The translations under genes were made by a program, and so were the position numbers. Below are positions 25,989 to 37,536 of a DNA stretch of 64,000 nt, piece after piece. The stretch's first letter is position 1, and each line of letters opens with the position of its first letter. The stretch covers positions 1-64,000 of the forward strand of contig NZ_JACJVR010000085.1 in the NCBI RefSeq assembly GCF_014212175.1, in the 5' to 3' direction. This DNA comes from Cohnella xylanilytica. Its GTDB lineage: Bacteria > Bacillota > Bacilli > Paenibacillales > Paenibacillaceae. The notes below the pieces were generated by a model. It was not told the origin of the DNA, made no database searches, and worked only from the letters and a program-made list of their open reading frames with translations.

Positions 25989-26618
25989 TCAGCCTTCGCG
26001 GCGTACGTTCACTATCCGGCCGTTAAGCGTCACGCGTCCTTCCGCGATCCAGCGGACCGTCTCCGGCAGCAGCTCGTGCTCGACGGCATGAATGCGCTCC
26101 GCCAGCGACTCCTCCGTATCCTCGTCCAGCACCTCGACGGCCCGCTGGGCGATGATCGGCCCCGTGTCCATGCCGCCGTCCACGAAGTGCACCGTTACTC
26201 CCGCGAGCTTCACCCCGTACTCGAGAGCTTGACGAATCGCATGCACGCCGGGAAAAGCGGGCAGCAATGCCGGATGGATATTGATGATCCGGCCGTAATA
26301 GGGCTTCACGAGAGTATCCGTGATCAGCCTCATGTATCCCGCGAGGACGATCAGTCCGATCCCTTCGGCTTGGAGGCGTTCGACGATCTCCTCCTCATAC
26401 GCTTCGCGGGACGGGTAGTCCTTGGGGTTGAACAGCATCGCCGGCACCCCGAGAGCCTCGGCGCGCTGCGCGACGCGGGCCGCCGGCTTGTCGCAGACGA
26501 GCAGCGCGAGCTCGGCCGGGATGCCCTGGCCGCGGATCGCCTCGGCGAGCGCCTGGAAGTTGCTCCCGCTGCCGGAGGCGAACACCGCGATGCGAAGCCG
26601 GCTATCGGTGGATGACAT
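25989..26618 (-). CDS. purN: Phosphoribosylglycinamide formyltransferase (GAR transformylase)
   Basis: The 209-residue enzyme formylates GAR using 10-formyl-THF. Landmarks are ASGSGSNFQAL near the N-terminus, the catalytic Asn-x-His in INIHPALLPAFPG, and the Asp of HFVDGGMDTGPII. The ATG at 26618 overlaps the purM stop by one base (TAATG), with GGGGGAG upstream; longer in-frame extensions lie inside purM. It is coupled to purM and followed by the purH formyltransferase gene. Confidence 0.95.
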   Translation of the reverse strand: MSSTDSRLRIAVFASGSGSNFQALAEAIRGQGIPAELALLVCDKPAARVAQRAEALGVPAMLFNPKDYPSREAYEEEIVERLQAEGIGLIVLAGYMRLITDTLVKPYYGRIINIHPALLPAFPGVHAIRQALEYGVKLAGVTVHFVDGGMDTGPIIAQRAVEVLDEDTEESLAERIHAVEHELLPETVRWIAEGRVTLNGRIVNVRREG

Positions 26619-27661
26619 TACAGCTCGACTCCCCCGAACGTGACGACCTTGCGGCCTTCCGTAACTTGGCCGATGACGTACGCCTGCTCGCCCAGCTCCT
26701 TCGCCAGGGAGACCGCCTGCTCGGCTTGCTCGCCTGGCACGACGAGCACCATGCCGACGCCCATGTTGAACGTCGTGAACATGTCGCGGTCGCTGATCGC
26801 GCCGTCGCGCTGCATGAGCTTGAAGATCGGCTGGATCGGCCACGAGCCCAGCTCGATGTCGACGTTGACGTTATCCGGCAGCACGCGCGGAATGTTCTCG
26901 ATGAAGCCGCCGCCGGTAATGTGCGCCATGCCTTTGATCTTTACGCTCTCCAGCAGCTTCAGGACCGACTTGACGTAGATGCGCGTCGGCTCGATGAGCA
27001 CTTCGCCCAGCGTCTTGCCTTCCAGCTCCGGCAGCTTGTCGTCGAAGGAGTAGCCCTTCGTGTCGATGAGCAAGCGGCGAACGAGCGAGTAGCCGTTCGA
27101 GTGGACGCCGCTCGAGCCGAGGCCGATGACGGCGTCTCCCGCCGAGATCGTCGAGCCGTCGATCGCCTTCGGGCGGTCGACGATGCCGACGGTGAAGCCG
27201 GCGATGTCGTACTCGCCGTCCTGGTACATGCCCGGCATCTCGGCCGTCTCGCCGCCGATGAGCGCGCAGCCCGCCTGTTGGCAGCCTTCGGCGACGCCCT
27301 TGACGATGGCTTCGATCTTCTCCGGCACGAGCTTGCCGCACGCCAGGTAGTCGAGGAAGAACAGCGGCTCGGCGCCGGTGACGACGACGTCGTTGACGCA
27401 CATCGCGACGGCGTCGATGCCGATCGTGTCATGCTTGTCGAGAGCGAACGCCAGCTTCAGCTTGGTGCCGACTCCGTCCGTTCCGGAGACGAGCACCGGC
27501 TCCTCGTATTTGTCCTTGTTCAGCGAGAAAAGCCCGCCGAATCCGCCGAGGCCGGTCAGCACTTCCGGACGGAACGTCTTCTGGACGTGCTTCTTCATCC
27601 GTTCGACCGCTTCGTTGCCCGCGGCGATGTCGACGCCGGCTTGTTTGTACGCTTCGGACAC
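26618..27661 (-). CDS. purM: Phosphoribosylformylglycinamidine cyclo-ligase (AIR synthetase)
   Basis: PurM closes FGAM to AIR with ATP. The GTG at 27661 gives [16 protein letters not shown], matching the B. subtilis PurM start (MSEAYKNAGVDI), with AAGGAG 8 nt upstream; the GTG three codons earlier overlaps that site. The product is 347 residues, normal for the family. Signature segments are [26 protein letters not shown] and [13 protein letters not shown]. It follows an unusually long 470-bp spacer after purF that contains repeats. Confidence 0.96.
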   Translation of the reverse strand: MSEAYKQAGVDIAAGNEAVERMKKHVQKTFRPEVLTGLGGFGGLFSLNKDKYEEPVLVSGTDGVGTKLKLAFALDKHDTIGIDAVAMCVNDVVVTGAEPLFFLDYLACGKLVPEKIEAIVKGVAEGCQQAGCALIGGETAEMPGMYQDGEYDIAGFTVGIVDRPKAIDGSTISAGDAVIGLGSSGVHSNGYSLVRRLLIDTKGYSFDDKLPELEGKTLGEVLIEPTRIYVKSVLKLLESVKIKGMAHITGGGFIENIPRVLPDNVNVDIELGSWPIQPIFKLMQRDGAISDRDMFTTFNMGVGMVLVVPGEQAEQAVSLAKELGEQAYVIGQVTEGRKVVTFGGVEL

Positions 27662-27738
27662 TTCGTTCACTCCTTGGTCTTATAAATAGCTGGCGAATGG
27701 AAGTCGCAGGTCTGAGCGTATCGTTCTTCCCATCGCTG

Positions 27739-27795
27739 TTGTCCCCGGATTCCTTAGAATGATAACCCCGCTATAAAGAAGGAATCCGGGGACAA
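27739..27795. repeat. Perfect 17-bp inverted repeat in the purF-purM spacer
   Basis: TTGTCCCCGGATTCCTT (27739-27755) and its exact complement AAGGAATCCGGGGACAA (27779-27795) flank a 23-nt loop. No U-run follows on the minus strand, so this is more likely a processing, stability or protein-binding structure than a simple terminator. Confidence 0.8.
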
Positions 27796-27900
27796 AGGCG
27801 ACCACTCCGTTTCTCCAGAACGATATCGCTTTGTCTGCTAAACTTCACCAGGCTCTAACTAGAGGTCAACCACGCGGATCCACTCTCGCCGCGCGAGGCG

Positions 27901-28085
27901 TAACGGACTCCAGAAGCGCTATTTGGGGACAAAGGCCCGTTTCGCGCGACGTAACGGACTGGAGAGACGCTATTTCGCGGTTGAAGCCTCTCCACGGCCC
28001 CAAACGGAGCCAATAAGGTCTTTCCGGTCCGTTAGAAGTTCGAAACGGCCAAAATTCGGCCAATAGCGTCATCTGGGTCCGTTAG
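27901..28085. repeat. Four-arm repeat element (two direct, two inverted arms)
   Basis: Arms with consensus TAACGGAC, a variable AGA segment, then CGCTATTT lie at 27901-27928 and 27952-27980 (direct, 51 bp apart) and at 28010-28034 and 28059-28085 (inverted, about 50 bp apart). Left arms can pair with right arms to give one large cruciform or two nested hairpins. The arms match those of the element at 22505-22599. Confidence 0.8.
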
Positions 28086-28131
28086 CCGATGGTCCGGCGT
28101 GGCATGGAGCCGGTTGGCCCGCCCGACCCGG

Positions 28132-29757
28132 TCAGTCGCAGCTGCACGAGGTCGCTTTGGCGAGCTCGAACTGCACCTTCGTCGGGTAGTCGCGGTCGAA
28201 GCAGCTCATGCACAGCCCGCGGTTCTTCTCGCCGTCGTGCCCGCCGACGGCGTCGATCAGGCCCGAGTGGCTCAGGAAGTAGAGCGAGTCCGCGTTGATC
28301 GCCTTGCGGATCTCTTCGACCGACTTCGTCGAGGCGATCAGGTCGCCCGGGTTCGGCGTGTCGATGCCGTAGTAGCACGGGTTCATGAACGGCGGCGACG
28401 AGATGCGCACGTGCACCTCGGTCGCGCCCGCTTCGCGCAGCAGGTTGACGATCCGCAAGCTGGTCGTGCCGCGAACGATGGAGTCGTCGATCATGACGAC
28501 GCGCTTGCCTTCGACGACCTTGCGGACGGCGGACAGCTTCATCTTGACGCCCTTCTCGCGCAGTTCCTGCGAAGGCTGGATGAACGTGCGGCCGGTATAT
28601 TTGTTTTTGATCAGCCCGAGCTCGTACGAGATTCCCGTCTGCTCCGCGTAGCCGATGGCGGCGGAGATGCTCGAGTCCGGAACGCCCGTGACGATGTCGG
28701 CGTCGACGAACGATTCGAGCGCGAGCTGCTGCCCCATCCGCTTGCGCGCGGAGTGCAGGTTGATCTGGTTGATGTCGCTGTCCGGACGGGCGAAGTAGAT
28801 GTACTCCATCGCGCAGACGGCGCGGCGCTCCATCGGAGCGAACCGTTCTTCGCGCAGGCCGTTCTCGTCCAGGATGAGAATCTCGCCCGGCTGCACGTCG
28901 CGGACGTACTCGGCGCCGATCGTCTCGAACGCGCACGTCTCCGAAGCGAAAATATAAGCGTCCCCGAGACGACCCATAACGAGAGGACGGAAGCCGTTCG
29001 GATCGCATGCGGCGATGAGCCGGTCCTTCGTCATGATCAGGAACGCGTAGCCGCCGATCAGCCGCGCGAACGCGTCCTTGACCGCTTCGACCAGATCCTT
29101 CGGGGACCGGGCGATCAGGTGCGCGATGACCTCGGTGTCGCTCGACGTCTGGAAAATCGATCCCTGCTCCTCCAGCTCGCGCCGGATGACCGGTTCGTTG
29201 ACCAGGTTGCCGTTCGTGCATACGGCGAGGTCGCCGTCGCGGTACTTGAACACGAGCGGCTGGGCGTTGCCCAGCTGGCTCGAGCCCGACGTCGAGTAGC
29301 GCACGTGCCCGATGGCGCGGTTGCCGACGAGCGCGTCCAGCTTGTCGCGGTCGAACACTTCCTTGACGAGTCCCATCCCGCGGTGGTAGTGGAAGCTCCC
29401 GTCGTCCGACGTGCAGATGCCGCAGCTCTCCTCGCCCCGGTGCTGCAGCGCGTGCAGGCCATAGTAGCTCAGATGGGCCGCATCCGGGTGCCCGAACACC
29501 CCGAACACGCCGCACTCTTCCTTCAGCTTGTCGAAGATCTCTTCCTGACCGTTGCCCTGGTTGTAATAGTCCCCGTTCCAGAAACGCGCGTCCGCGGACT
29601 CCGGACGGCTAGCGCCGCCCGGCCCGACTTCCGGCATCGGAGCTCCGGCGGCCGCGAAAGCCGCCGCGCCGAGCCCCCCCTTGCCCGCGCTGTTCAGTTG
29701 GACGATCGGCTGATCGGCCCAGACCGAACCGTTCCCGGACTTCACTGCATCCGGCAT
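28132..29757 (-). CDS. purF: Amidophosphoribosyltransferase with long N-terminal extension
   Basis: PurF makes phosphoribosylamine from PRPP and glutamine, the first committed step. The catalytic N-terminal Cys of the glutaminase, in [13 protein letters not shown], is at residue 82, so an 81-residue propeptide would have to be removed; B. subtilis PurF has only 11. The extension is Gly/Ala/Pro-rich and ends in [14 protein letters not shown]. The PRPP-binding loop [13 protein letters not shown] and four Cys in SETCAF, NPCYYG and CMSC, matching the [4Fe-4S] ligands of the Bacillus enzyme, are present. The ATG at 29757 has AAGGAAG about 8 nt upstream and overlaps purL by 16 nt; a start at 29775 is possible but lacks a good site. 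Confidence 0.94.
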   Translation of the reverse strand: MPDAVKSGNGSVWADQPIVQLNSAGKGGLGAAAFAAAGAPMPEVGPGGASRPESADARFWNGDYYNQGNGQEEIFDKLKEECGVFGVFGHPDAAHLSYYGLHALQHRGEESCGICTSDDGSFHYHRGMGLVKEVFDRDKLDALVGNRAIGHVRYSTSGSSQLGNAQPLVFKYRDGDLAVCTNGNLVNEPVIRRELEEQGSIFQTSSDTEVIAHLIARSPKDLVEAVKDAFARLIGGYAFLIMTKDRLIAACDPNGFRPLVMGRLGDAYIFASETCAFETIGAEYVRDVQPGEILILDENGLREERFAPMERRAVCAMEYIYFARPDSDINQINLHSARKRMGQQLALESFVDADIVTGVPDSSISAAIGYAEQTGISYELGLIKNKYTGRTFIQPSQELREKGVKMKLSAVRKVVEGKRVVMIDDSIVRGTTSLRIVNLLREAGATEVHVRISSPPFMNPCYYGIDTPNPGDLIASTKSVEEIRKAINADSLYFLSHSGLIDAVGGHDGEKNRGLCMSCFDRDYPTKVQFELAKATSCSCD

Positions 29758-31985
29758 GGGATCGCTTCCTTCCATTCTTTGCGGAATTCGTTCAGTGGAG
29801 CGTCGATAGCGGCATGTCCGTTCACGGAGATCGTCAGGCGGTCGCCGCCGACCGTGCCGAGCTTCTGCGCCGGTACGCCTTGCGCTTCGAGATAAGCGGC
29901 GAGCGATTCGGCTTGCTCCGGCTTCGCCGACAGCAGCACGCGGGATTGCGATTCGCTGAACAGCGCGAGGTCCGGACGCAGGTTGCTCTCGAAGTTAACC
30001 GTCGCGCCGAGCCCGCGGCCGAAGCCGGATTCCGCCAGCGCCGCCGCGAGGCCGCCTTCGGACAGGTCGTGCGCCGAAGCGACGAGCCCTTGCTGGATCG
30101 CGCCCAGCACCGTCTTGTGCAGACGCCGCTCGGTCTCGAGGTCCAGCTCCGGCGGGCGGCCTTCCGTCAGGCCGTGCACGGCGTATTGGAACTCGCTGCC
30201 GCCGATCTCCGCCTTCGTCTCGCCGAGCAGGAAGATGACGTCTCCCGCTTGCTTGAACTCTTGCGTCGTGATGTGATCGATGTCGTGCACGAGGCCGACC
30301 ATGCCGACGACCGGCGTCGGGTAGATGGCGCCCTTGGCGTTCTCGTTGTACAGCGACACGTTGCCGCCGATAACCGGCGTCTCGAGGAAGCGGCAGGCCT
30401 CGGCCATGCCGTCGACCGCCTTCTCCATCTGCCAGAACACTTCCGGCTTCTCCGGCGAGCCGAAGTTCAGGTTGTCCGTGATCGCGAGCGGTTCGCCGCC
30501 GGAGCAGACGATGTTGCGCGCCGCTTCCGCGACGGCGATCTTGCCGCCGACTTCGGGATCGAGGTAGACGTAGCGGCCGTTGCAGTCCGTCGTCATCGCG
30601 AGCGCCTTGCGGGTGCCGCGGATCGTGACGACCGCCGCGTCCGAGCCCGGAACGACCGCCGTCGAAGTCCGCACTTGGTAATCGTATTGGCTGTAAACCC
30701 ACTCTTTGCTCGCCAGCGACGGGGATCCGAGCACTTTTTTGAGCGCGTCGTTCAGGTCGGTCGCTTGCTCGTAGCGGTTCGTGTCGATGGAACCGTTCTT
30801 CAGGTAATAGTCCGGAACCTTGGACGGCTTGTTGTACACCGGGCAGTCGTCGACGAGCGCCTTGACCGGCATGTCGGCGACTTGCTCGCCCTTGTGGAAC
30901 AGGCGCAGGCGGCCGTCGTCGGTCACCTTGCCGACCTTCGCGCAATGCAGTCCCCAGCGTTCGAAGATCGCCTTCGCTTGCTCCTCGTGCTGAGGCTCGG
31001 TGACGAACAGCATCCGCTCCTGGGACTCGGACAGCATCATCTCGTAGGCGGTCATGCCTTCCTCGCGCTGCGGAACCTCGTCGAGGTACAGCTCCATGCC
31101 GTTGCCGGCCTTGGACGCCATCTCCGCGCTGGAGCAGGTGAGGCCCGCGGCGCCCATGTCCTGGATGCCGAGCACGATGCCGGAGGCGATCAGCTCGAGC
31201 GTCGCTTCCATGACGAGCTTCTCCATGAACGGGTCGCCGACTTGGACGGCCGAGCGCTTCGCTTCGGATTCGGCGGTCAGGTCCTCGGACGCGAACGTCG
31301 CGCCGTGGATGCCGTCGCGGCCGGTCGCCGGACCGACGTAGAATACCGGGTTGCCGACGCCCTTGGCGACGCCGCGCTGGATCTGGTCGTGGTCGATAAG
31401 GCCGACGCACATCGCGTTGACGAGCGGGTTGCCCTCATACGCCTCGTCGAACATAACCTCGCCCGCGACGGTCGGGATGCCGATGCAGTTGCCGTAGCCG
31501 GCGATGCCGCTGACGACGTGCTCGAACAGGTAGCGCACTCGGTCGTTGTCCAGCTTGCCGAAGCGCAGCGAGTTGAGCAGGGCGATCGGACGGGACCCCA
31601 TCGAGAAAATGTCGCGGATAATGCCGCCGACCCCGGTGGCGGCGCCTTGGTACGGCTCGACCGCGGACGGGTGGTTGTGCGACTCGATTTTGAACACGAC
31701 CGCCTGGTTGTCCCCGATGTCCACGATGCCGGCGCCTTCGCCCGGCCCCATCAGGACGCGCGGGCCCGTCGTCGGGAAGCGGCGCAGCAGCGGCTTCGAG
31801 TTCTTGTACGCGCAGTGTTCGGACCACATGACGCTGAACACGCCGATCTCGGTATAGTTCGGCTTGCGGCCGAGGAACTGGCAGATGAGCTCGTATTCGG
31901 AATCGGATACGCCGAATTGCTTGTATATTTTCTGATCCGCGATCTGTTCGATCGTCGGTTCCTTAGCGGCGGTAGTTTGCGCCAT
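29742..31985 (-). CDS. purL: Phosphoribosylformylglycinamidine synthase, large subunit
   Basis: This small-type PurL (747 residues; B. subtilis 742) converts FGAR to FGAM with ammonia from PurQ in a complex with PurS. Signature segments are [13 protein letters not shown] near residue 50, [40 protein letters not shown] and [10 protein letters not shown] near the end. AAGGAGGG upstream supports the ATG at 31985; the frame extends further but into purQ. It is 16 bp after purQ and overlaps purF. Confidence 0.97.
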   Translation of the reverse strand: MAQTTAAKEPTIEQIADQKIYKQFGVSDSEYELICQFLGRKPNYTEIGVFSVMWSEHCAYKNSKPLLRRFPTTGPRVLMGPGEGAGIVDIGDNQAVVFKIESHNHPSAVEPYQGAATGVGGIIRDIFSMGSRPIALLNSLRFGKLDNDRVRYLFEHVVSGIAGYGNCIGIPTVAGEVMFDEAYEGNPLVNAMCVGLIDHDQIQRGVAKGVGNPVFYVGPATGRDGIHGATFASEDLTAESEAKRSAVQVGDPFMEKLVMEATLELIASGIVLGIQDMGAAGLTCSSAEMASKAGNGMELYLDEVPQREEGMTAYEMMLSESQERMLFVTEPQHEEQAKAIFERWGLHCAKVGKVTDDGRLRLFHKGEQVADMPVKALVDDCPVYNKPSKVPDYYLKNGSIDTNRYEQATDLNDALKKVLGSPSLASKEWVYSQYDYQVRTSTAVVPGSDAAVVTIRGTRKALAMTTDCNGRYVYLDPEVGGKIAVAEAARNIVCSGGEPLAITDNLNFGSPEKPEVFWQMEKAVDGMAEACRFLETPVIGGNVSLYNENAKGAIYPTPVVGMVGLVHDIDHITTQEFKQAGDVIFLLGETKAEIGGSEFQYAVHGLTEGRPPELDLETERRLHKTVLGAIQQGLVASAHDLSEGGLAAALAESGFGRGLGATVNFESNLRPDLALFSESQSRVLLSAKPEQAESLAAYLEAQGVPAQKLGTVGGDRLTISVNGHAAIDAPLNEFRKEWKEAIPCRMQ

Positions 31986-32001
31986 CGGTTGGGTTCCCTC
32001 C

Positions 32002-32709
32002 TTAGCGGGCCCCGGCGCCGTTCGCGGCACCGGCCTTAGCCTGCGATGCAAAAGCGTTCAGTACGGAAGCGAACATCCGGGCGCCTCCGGTGGAGCCGAG
32101 CAGCTCGCTGACCGCGCGCTCCGGGTGGGGCATCATGCCGACGACGTTGCCGCGCTCGTTGCAGATGCCGGCGATGCCCGCGACGGAGCCGTTCGGGTTG
32201 TCGCCGTTGTAACGGAACACGATCTGGTTGTTCGCCTTGAGCTTCGCCAGCGTCTCGTCGTCGCAGTAGAAGTTGCCTTCGCCGTGCGCGATCGGGATGG
32301 TAACGACTTCGCCCTCTTCGTAAGCGTTCGTAAAGGCCGTGTTCGCGTTCTCGACCTTCAGCTCGACCGGATGGCAGCGGAACTTCAGCGAGTTGTTGCG
32401 GATGAGGGCCCCTGGCAGGAGACCCGCTTCGGTCAGAATCTGGAACCCGTTGCAGACGCCGAGGACGAACTTGCCTTGCTCGGCCGCCTTGCGTACTTCG
32501 TTCATGACCGGAGCGAGCTGGGCGATGGCGCCGCAGCGCAGGTAGTCCCCGTAGGAGAAGCCGCCCGGCACGAGAATGGCGTCGTATTCGGACAGGTCGG
32601 TGGCCGTATGCCAGACGTAATCGACGGGCTGCTGGATCGTGTCTTCGACCGCCTTAAGCATGTCGATGTCGCAGTTGGAGCCCGGGAACACGAGAACCGC
32701 GAATTTCAT
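32002..32709 (-). CDS. purQ: Phosphoribosylformylglycinamidine synthase, glutaminase subunit
   Basis: PurQ supplies ammonia from glutamine to PurL. The 235-residue class I glutamine amidotransferase has the nucleophile Cys in LGVCNGFQ (near residue 86) and the catalytic His-Glu in MMPHPERAV. It is a few residues longer than the B. subtilis enzyme owing to a C-terminal Ala/Gly-rich tail ([12 protein letters not shown]). It starts 6 bp after purS. Confidence 0.97.
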   Translation of the reverse strand: MKFAVLVFPGSNCDIDMLKAVEDTIQQPVDYVWHTATDLSEYDAILVPGGFSYGDYLRCGAIAQLAPVMNEVRKAAEQGKFVLGVCNGFQILTEAGLLPGALIRNNSLKFRCHPVELKVENANTAFTNAYEEGEVVTIPIAHGEGNFYCDDETLAKLKANNQIVFRYNGDNPNGSVAGIAGICNERGNVVGMMPHPERAVSELLGSTGGARMFASVLNAFASQAKAGAANGAGAR

Positions 32710-32715
32710 CAGGTC

Positions 32716-32958
32716 TCAGCCCTCCAGTTCGAAGCGGTAGTCTTCGACGACGGTGTTGGCCAGCAGCTTCTCGCACATCGCCTTGACGCGCTCTTCCGCT
32801 TGCGCGCGGTCGTTCGTGTCGAGCTGCAGCTCCAGGTACTTGCCGATGCGGACCTTGGACACCTCGGAGAAGCCGAGTGTCTGCAGGGAGCCTTGAACCG
32901 CGTTGCCTTGCGGGTCGAGCACGTTCTCTTTGATCGTCACGTATACCGTTGCTTTCAT
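32716..32958 (-). CDS. purS: Phosphoribosylformylglycinamidine synthase subunit PurS
   Basis: The 80-residue PurS bridges PurL and PurQ in the FGAM synthase complex. The sequence is typical from end to end: VYVTIKENVLDPQGNAVQ, GFSEVSKVRIGKYLEL and VVEDYRFELEG. It lies between purC (51-bp gap) and purQ (6-bp gap), the standard Bacillus order. Confidence 0.97.
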   Translation of the reverse strand: MKATVYVTIKENVLDPQGNAVQGSLQTLGFSEVSKVRIGKYLELQLDTNDRAQAEERVKAMCEKLLANTVVEDYRFELEG

Positions 32959-33009
32959 GTGGGGGTTCTCCTCCTGATTGGGGGCAAAGTGGTGGTGCCT
33001 GCCTTGCGG

Positions 33010-33936
33010 TTAACCGTTGAGCGGCTTGAATACGGTGACGCCGACATTGGATTGCGCCAATCGGCGGTAGATGTCTTGGTAGCGGTCGGTCGTCGCTTGC
33101 ACGACCTCGTCCGGCAGGCGCGGAGGGGGGCTGTTCTTGTCCCAATCCGTATTCGCCAGGTAGGAGCGAACCGGCTCCTTGTCCATGCTGTCGATCTCGA
33201 CGTCCAGCTTGTAGTTCTCCTTCGCCCAGAAGCGCGAGGAATCGGGGGTGAACAGCTCGTCGATCAGAATGATTTGGTCATCGATGAGGCCGAATTCGAA
33301 TTTGCAGTCGGCGAGAATAATGCCGTTCTTGTCGCAGAAGTCGCGGCCGAACTCGTACAGGGCGAGGCTGCGGTCGCGAAGCTGCTCGGCGAGCTCGCGG
33401 CCGACGCGGCGGGCCATCTCCTCGAACGGGATGTCCTCGTCGTGGCCGACGTCGTTCTTGCCCGCGGGGGTGAAGATCGGCTGCTCGAGCTTCGAGTTCT
33501 TGCGCAGCCCTTCCGGCAGCTTGATGCCGTTCACTTCGCCGGACGTCTGATACTGCCGCCAGCCGCCGCCCGTGATGTAGCCGCGGACGACGCATTCGAT
33601 GTCGACGCGCTTCGCCTTGCGGGATACCATGACGCGGCCTTCCAGCTTCGGCTTGTCCGCGTCGGCGACGATATCGCCGAGCTTGTTCGCGTCGGTGTGC
33701 ACGACGTGGTTCGGCTGAAGCTCGGCGGTGAGGCCGAACCAGAACGAGCTGAGCTCGTTCAGCACCCGGCCCTTCTCCGGCACGGGCGGGTCGAGCACGT
33801 AGTCGAAGGCGGAGATGCGGTCGGTGACGACGATGAGAAGATGCTCGCCGAGATCGTAGAGCTCGCGCACTTTGCCTTTGTGGATGAGAGGGGCCTTGAT
33901 GAGCCCTTCGGCGGTGGACAACGCTTCTGTCGGCAT
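33010..33936 (-). CDS. purC: SAICAR synthetase
   Basis: PurC condenses CAIR with aspartate using ATP. The 308-residue protein is longer than B. subtilis PurC (about 241) and resembles the longer class found in yeast and various bacteria. Motifs include the substrate-binding IHKGKVRELYDLG, VTDRISAFDYVLDPPVPEKG, ECVVRGYITGGGWRQYQTSG and IILADCKFEFGL. AAGGAGG precedes the ATG. A 216-bp spacer with a 52-bp-spaced repeat separates it from purB. Confidence 0.96.
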   Translation of the reverse strand: MPTEALSTAEGLIKAPLIHKGKVRELYDLGEHLLIVVTDRISAFDYVLDPPVPEKGRVLNELSSFWFGLTAELQPNHVVHTDANKLGDIVADADKPKLEGRVMVSRKAKRVDIECVVRGYITGGGWRQYQTSGEVNGIKLPEGLRKNSKLEQPIFTPAGKNDVGHDEDIPFEEMARRVGRELAEQLRDRSLALYEFGRDFCDKNGIILADCKFEFGLIDDQIILIDELFTPDSSRFWAKENYKLDVEIDSMDKEPVRSYLANTDWDKNSPPPRLPDEVVQATTDRYQDIYRRLAQSNVGVTVFKPLNG

Positions 33937-34060
33937 GACAGCCTCCTTGTGGGGCGGTAGTTAATGCAGTCGGTCTATGCGGCGATGTCGATCTATGGTG
34001 AGACTCGGCCGGGCCGAGTTGGATTGTTGGGTTGAAGTTGCTCTAGCTGCGGGCTGGGTT

Positions 34061-34148
34061 CGCCGACACGACGGTTTTTTCCGCTTGTTAGGCCGTTGCG
34101 GCGAGCCGGGGCCCCCAACAAGACGGTTTTCTCCGCTTGTTGGCTTTG
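34061..34148. repeat. Two direct repeats with 52-bp spacing in the purB-purC spacer
   Basis: GACGGTTTTTTCCGCTTGTT at 34070 and GACGGTTTTCTCCGCTTGTT at 34122 start 52 bp apart. The second copy forms a hairpin: CCAACAAG and CTTGTTGG arms with an inner CGG/CCG pair and a T-rich loop. Spacing and T-rich loop match the other arrays in the window. Confidence 0.72.
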
Positions 34149-34152
34149 CCCG

Positions 34153-35451
<1,299 letters not shown>

Positions 35452-35457
35452 GATTCG

Positions 35458-36723
35458 TCAGACCCTCCATATATTCGATTGGGCTATCCACGCCAAGGCG
35501 GCCTCCACGTTCGGAGCCAGCACGTTGACGTGCCCCATCTTGCGCTTCTGCTTCGCTTCCGCCTTGCCGTACAGATGCACCTTCGGCTCGACGCCGAGGC
35601 GCTCGGCTTCCGGATCGCGAGCGGCCATCCATTCGAGCAGCGGCTCGACGTGCTCGCCGAGCACGTTCGCCATGACGACCGGCGTCAGCAGCCCCGGGTC
35701 GCCGAGCGGCAGGTCGCAGATCGCGCGGATGTGCTGCTCGAACTGGGACGTGCGGCTCGCCTCGAGCGTATAGTGGCCGGAATTGTGCGGGCGCGGGGCG
35801 AGCTCGTTGACGTACAGCGAGCCGTCGGCCGCGACGAACATCTCGACCGCGATCAGCCCGACGACGCCCAGCGTCTCCGCGATCGATACCGCGAGGCGCT
35901 CGGCTTCCCGCCGCACCTCGTCGCCGATCCGGGCGGGAACGATGGATAAATGCAAGATATTATGAACGTGTACGTTCTCGGCCGGGGGAAACGTCTTGAT
36001 CTCGCCGGAAGGACGACGGGCCGCGATGACGGAGATCTCCTTCTCGAAGGAGATGAACTTCTCCAGCACGAGCTCGGTTCCGGCGCGTTCCGCTTCCGTC
36101 CAAGCCGGCTCGAGCTCGCTCTCCTCCCGCAGCACCCATTGGCCCTTGCCGTCGTAGCCTCCGGTCGCCGTCTTCAGCACCGCCGGCAGCCCGAGCCGGG
36201 CGGCCGCTTCGCGCAGCGAGATCAGGCTCGTCACTTCCGCGTACGGAGCGACCCGCGCTCCCGCCGCTTCGATCGCCCGCTTCTCGCGCAGCCGATGCTG
36301 CGTCGTATAGAGAAGCGCGCTGCCTTGGGGAACGTAGGACTCCGCCTCCAGCATCGCCGCCACGCCCGAGTCGACGTTCTCGAACTCGTACGTGATGACG
36401 TCGGAGCGGCGGGCCAGCTCGCGCGCCGCTTCCCGGTCGTCGTAGCTCGCGACGATCTGCTCGGCCGTCTGGCCGCAGGGCGAATCCGGCGTCGGGTCGA
36501 GCGTCACGAACCGGTAGCCGAGCCGGCTGCCGGCATGGGCCAGCATCCGGCCGAGCTGTCCGCCGCCCAGGATGCCGATCTTGGAGCCGGGCAGAATCGG
36601 GCGCCCCGGGAGCGGCTTCGGCGAACCTTCCCGCGCTCCGGCGCCGGGCACTTCGCACGATTCGTCCGTGCAGACCATGCCTTCCCCGGACGACAAGTCG
36701 ATCAGCTTGAATTCCTCGCTCAT
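35458..36723 (-). CDS. purK: N5-carboxyaminoimidazole ribonucleotide synthase
   Basis: PurK carboxylates AIR with ATP and bicarbonate. The 421-residue ATP-grasp protein is longer than usual (about 380) because of a roughly 45-residue hydrophilic N-terminal extension before the conserved [19 protein letters not shown]. Later landmarks are [25 protein letters not shown] and [16 protein letters not shown]. Its ATG overlaps the purE stop by 4 nt (ATGA), so the two are coupled and the extended start is well supported. Confidence 0.96.
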   Translation of the reverse strand: MSEEFKLIDLSSGEGMVCTDESCEVPGAGAREGSPKPLPGRPILPGSKIGILGGGQLGRMLAHAGSRLGYRFVTLDPTPDSPCGQTAEQIVASYDDREAARELARRSDVITYEFENVDSGVAAMLEAESYVPQGSALLYTTQHRLREKRAIEAAGARVAPYAEVTSLISLREAAARLGLPAVLKTATGGYDGKGQWVLREESELEPAWTEAERAGTELVLEKFISFEKEISVIAARRPSGEIKTFPPAENVHVHNILHLSIVPARIGDEVRREAERLAVSIAETLGVVGLIAVEMFVAADGSLYVNELAPRPHNSGHYTLEASRTSQFEQHIRAICDLPLGDPGLLTPVVMANVLGEHVEPLLEWMAARDPEAERLGVEPKVHLYGKAEAKQKRKMGHVNVLAPNVEAALAWIAQSNIWRV

Positions 36724-37205
36724 ACGAGCTCACCGTTAGCCAGCACGTCCGCCGTAATCCGCTCGCGCCTGGCCGCGATCCGGGCTTGGACCTCCGGGTC
36801 GAACGAGCCGATGATCTGCGCCGCCAGCAAGCCGGCGTTCGTCGCTCCCGCCGCGCCGATCGCCACCGTGGCGACCGGAATGCCGCCCGGCATCTGCACG
36901 ATGGACAGCAGCGAATCCAGCCCGTTCAAGGCTTGCGACTTGACGGGCACTCCGATGACGGGCAGCACGGTCTTCGCCGCGACCATGCCCGGAAGATGAG
37001 CGGCGCCGCCCGCTCCCGCGATGATGACCTTCAGGCCGCGCGAAGCGGCGCTCTCGGCATATTCGAACATCAGGTCCGGCGTCCGGTGCGCCGAGACGAC
37101 TCTCTTCTCGTAAGGAACGTTCAACTCGTCGAGGACTTCGCACGCCTTCTTCATGGTCTCCCAATCGGACGTGCTCCCCATGATGACGCCGACAAGTGTC
37201 GACAT
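36720..37205 (-). CDS. purE: N5-carboxyaminoimidazole ribonucleotide mutase
   Basis: PurE converts N5-CAIR to CAIR. The 161-residue protein shows the class I signatures [14 protein letters not shown] near the N-terminus, [19 protein letters not shown] with the catalytic His, and [18 protein letters not shown]. The ATG at 37205 follows an AGGGTGG site; the 30 extra codons upstream lie in the leader terminator. It is the first gene of the operon, 290 nt downstream of the predicted promoter. Confidence 0.97.
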   Translation of the reverse strand: MSTLVGVIMGSTSDWETMKKACEVLDELNVPYEKRVVSAHRTPDLMFEYAESAASRGLKVIIAGAGGAAHLPGMVAAKTVLPVIGVPVKSQALNGLDSLLSIVQMPGGIPVATVAIGAAGATNAGLLAAQIIGSFDPEVQARIAARRERITADVLANGELV

Positions 37206-37246
37206 GATTCCACCCTTCCCCGTATGCGATATGGTCCCGAACATGC

Positions 37247-37292
37247 AAAAAGGCCGGCGAGGATACTGACTGTCAGTATTCCCCACGGGCCC
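37247..37292 (-). terminator. Leader terminator of the purine riboswitch (purE)
   Basis: In minus-strand RNA GGCCCGUGGGG pairs with CCUCGCCGGCC around an inner palindrome (ATACTGAC-T-GTCAGTAT, 37263-37279), giving a long stem with one mismatch, and a UUUUU run follows (37247-37251). It ends about 40 nt before the purE start and is the likely OFF structure of the riboswitch. GGGCCC occurs both in its 5' arm (37287-37292) and in the aptamer P2 (37454-37459), so they could pair alternatively. Confidence 0.85.
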
Positions 37293-37411
37293 CATCTACT
37301 CACGCGCAACTCTTAGTTCCCAGACTCTCGCTCGTTGGACGCCACAAAGGCGCAACGCCGGCAGCTCGAACCTTGTCGCTTCATCCGGCATTCCACCTGC
37401 TTGATCCAAGA

Positions 37412-37480
37412 GCTCGTAGTCCGAAAATTTAAGGTTTCCGGGTAGAGACGATCGGGCCCTATTCCCGATGATATACGAGC
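37412..37480 (-). ncRNA. Guanine riboswitch aptamer upstream of purE
   Basis: The minus strand carries the purine-riboswitch fold. P1 is GCTCGTA/TACGAGC; J1/2 TATCATC; P2 ATCGGG/CCCGAT; J2/3 GTCTCTACC; P3 CCGGAA/TTTCGG with loop ACCTTAAAT; J3/1 GGACTA. The C in GACTA (position 74 in xpt numbering) specifies guanine or hypoxanthine. In Bacillus such elements turn off purine synthesis by terminating transcription when guanine is plentiful. Confidence 0.95.
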
Positions 37481-37504
37481 AAAATTCGCTTATTTACGGT
37501 TCTA

Positions 37505-37533
37505 AGTTTACCCCAACCTCACATGAATGTCAA
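37505..37533 (-). promoter_or_regulatory. Sigma-A promoter of the purine operon
   Basis: TTGACA (37528-37533) and TAAACT (37505-37510) are separated by 17 nt on the minus strand. The predicted start of transcription, near 37498, gives a leader of about 290 nt that includes the riboswitch. Confidence 0.9.
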
Positions 37534-37536
37534 ATG

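Larger units (their letters stand above)
27662..28131. other. Long purF-purM spacer with repeats, no gene
   Basis: A 470-bp gap inside an otherwise compact operon. It holds a perfect 17-bp hairpin (27739-27795) and four repeat arms (27901-28085). I see no ribosome binding site with a plausible reading frame on either strand and no promoter I would trust. The motif GGGGACAAAGGC occurs twice, at 27788-27799 and 27925-27936. Confidence 0.7.
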
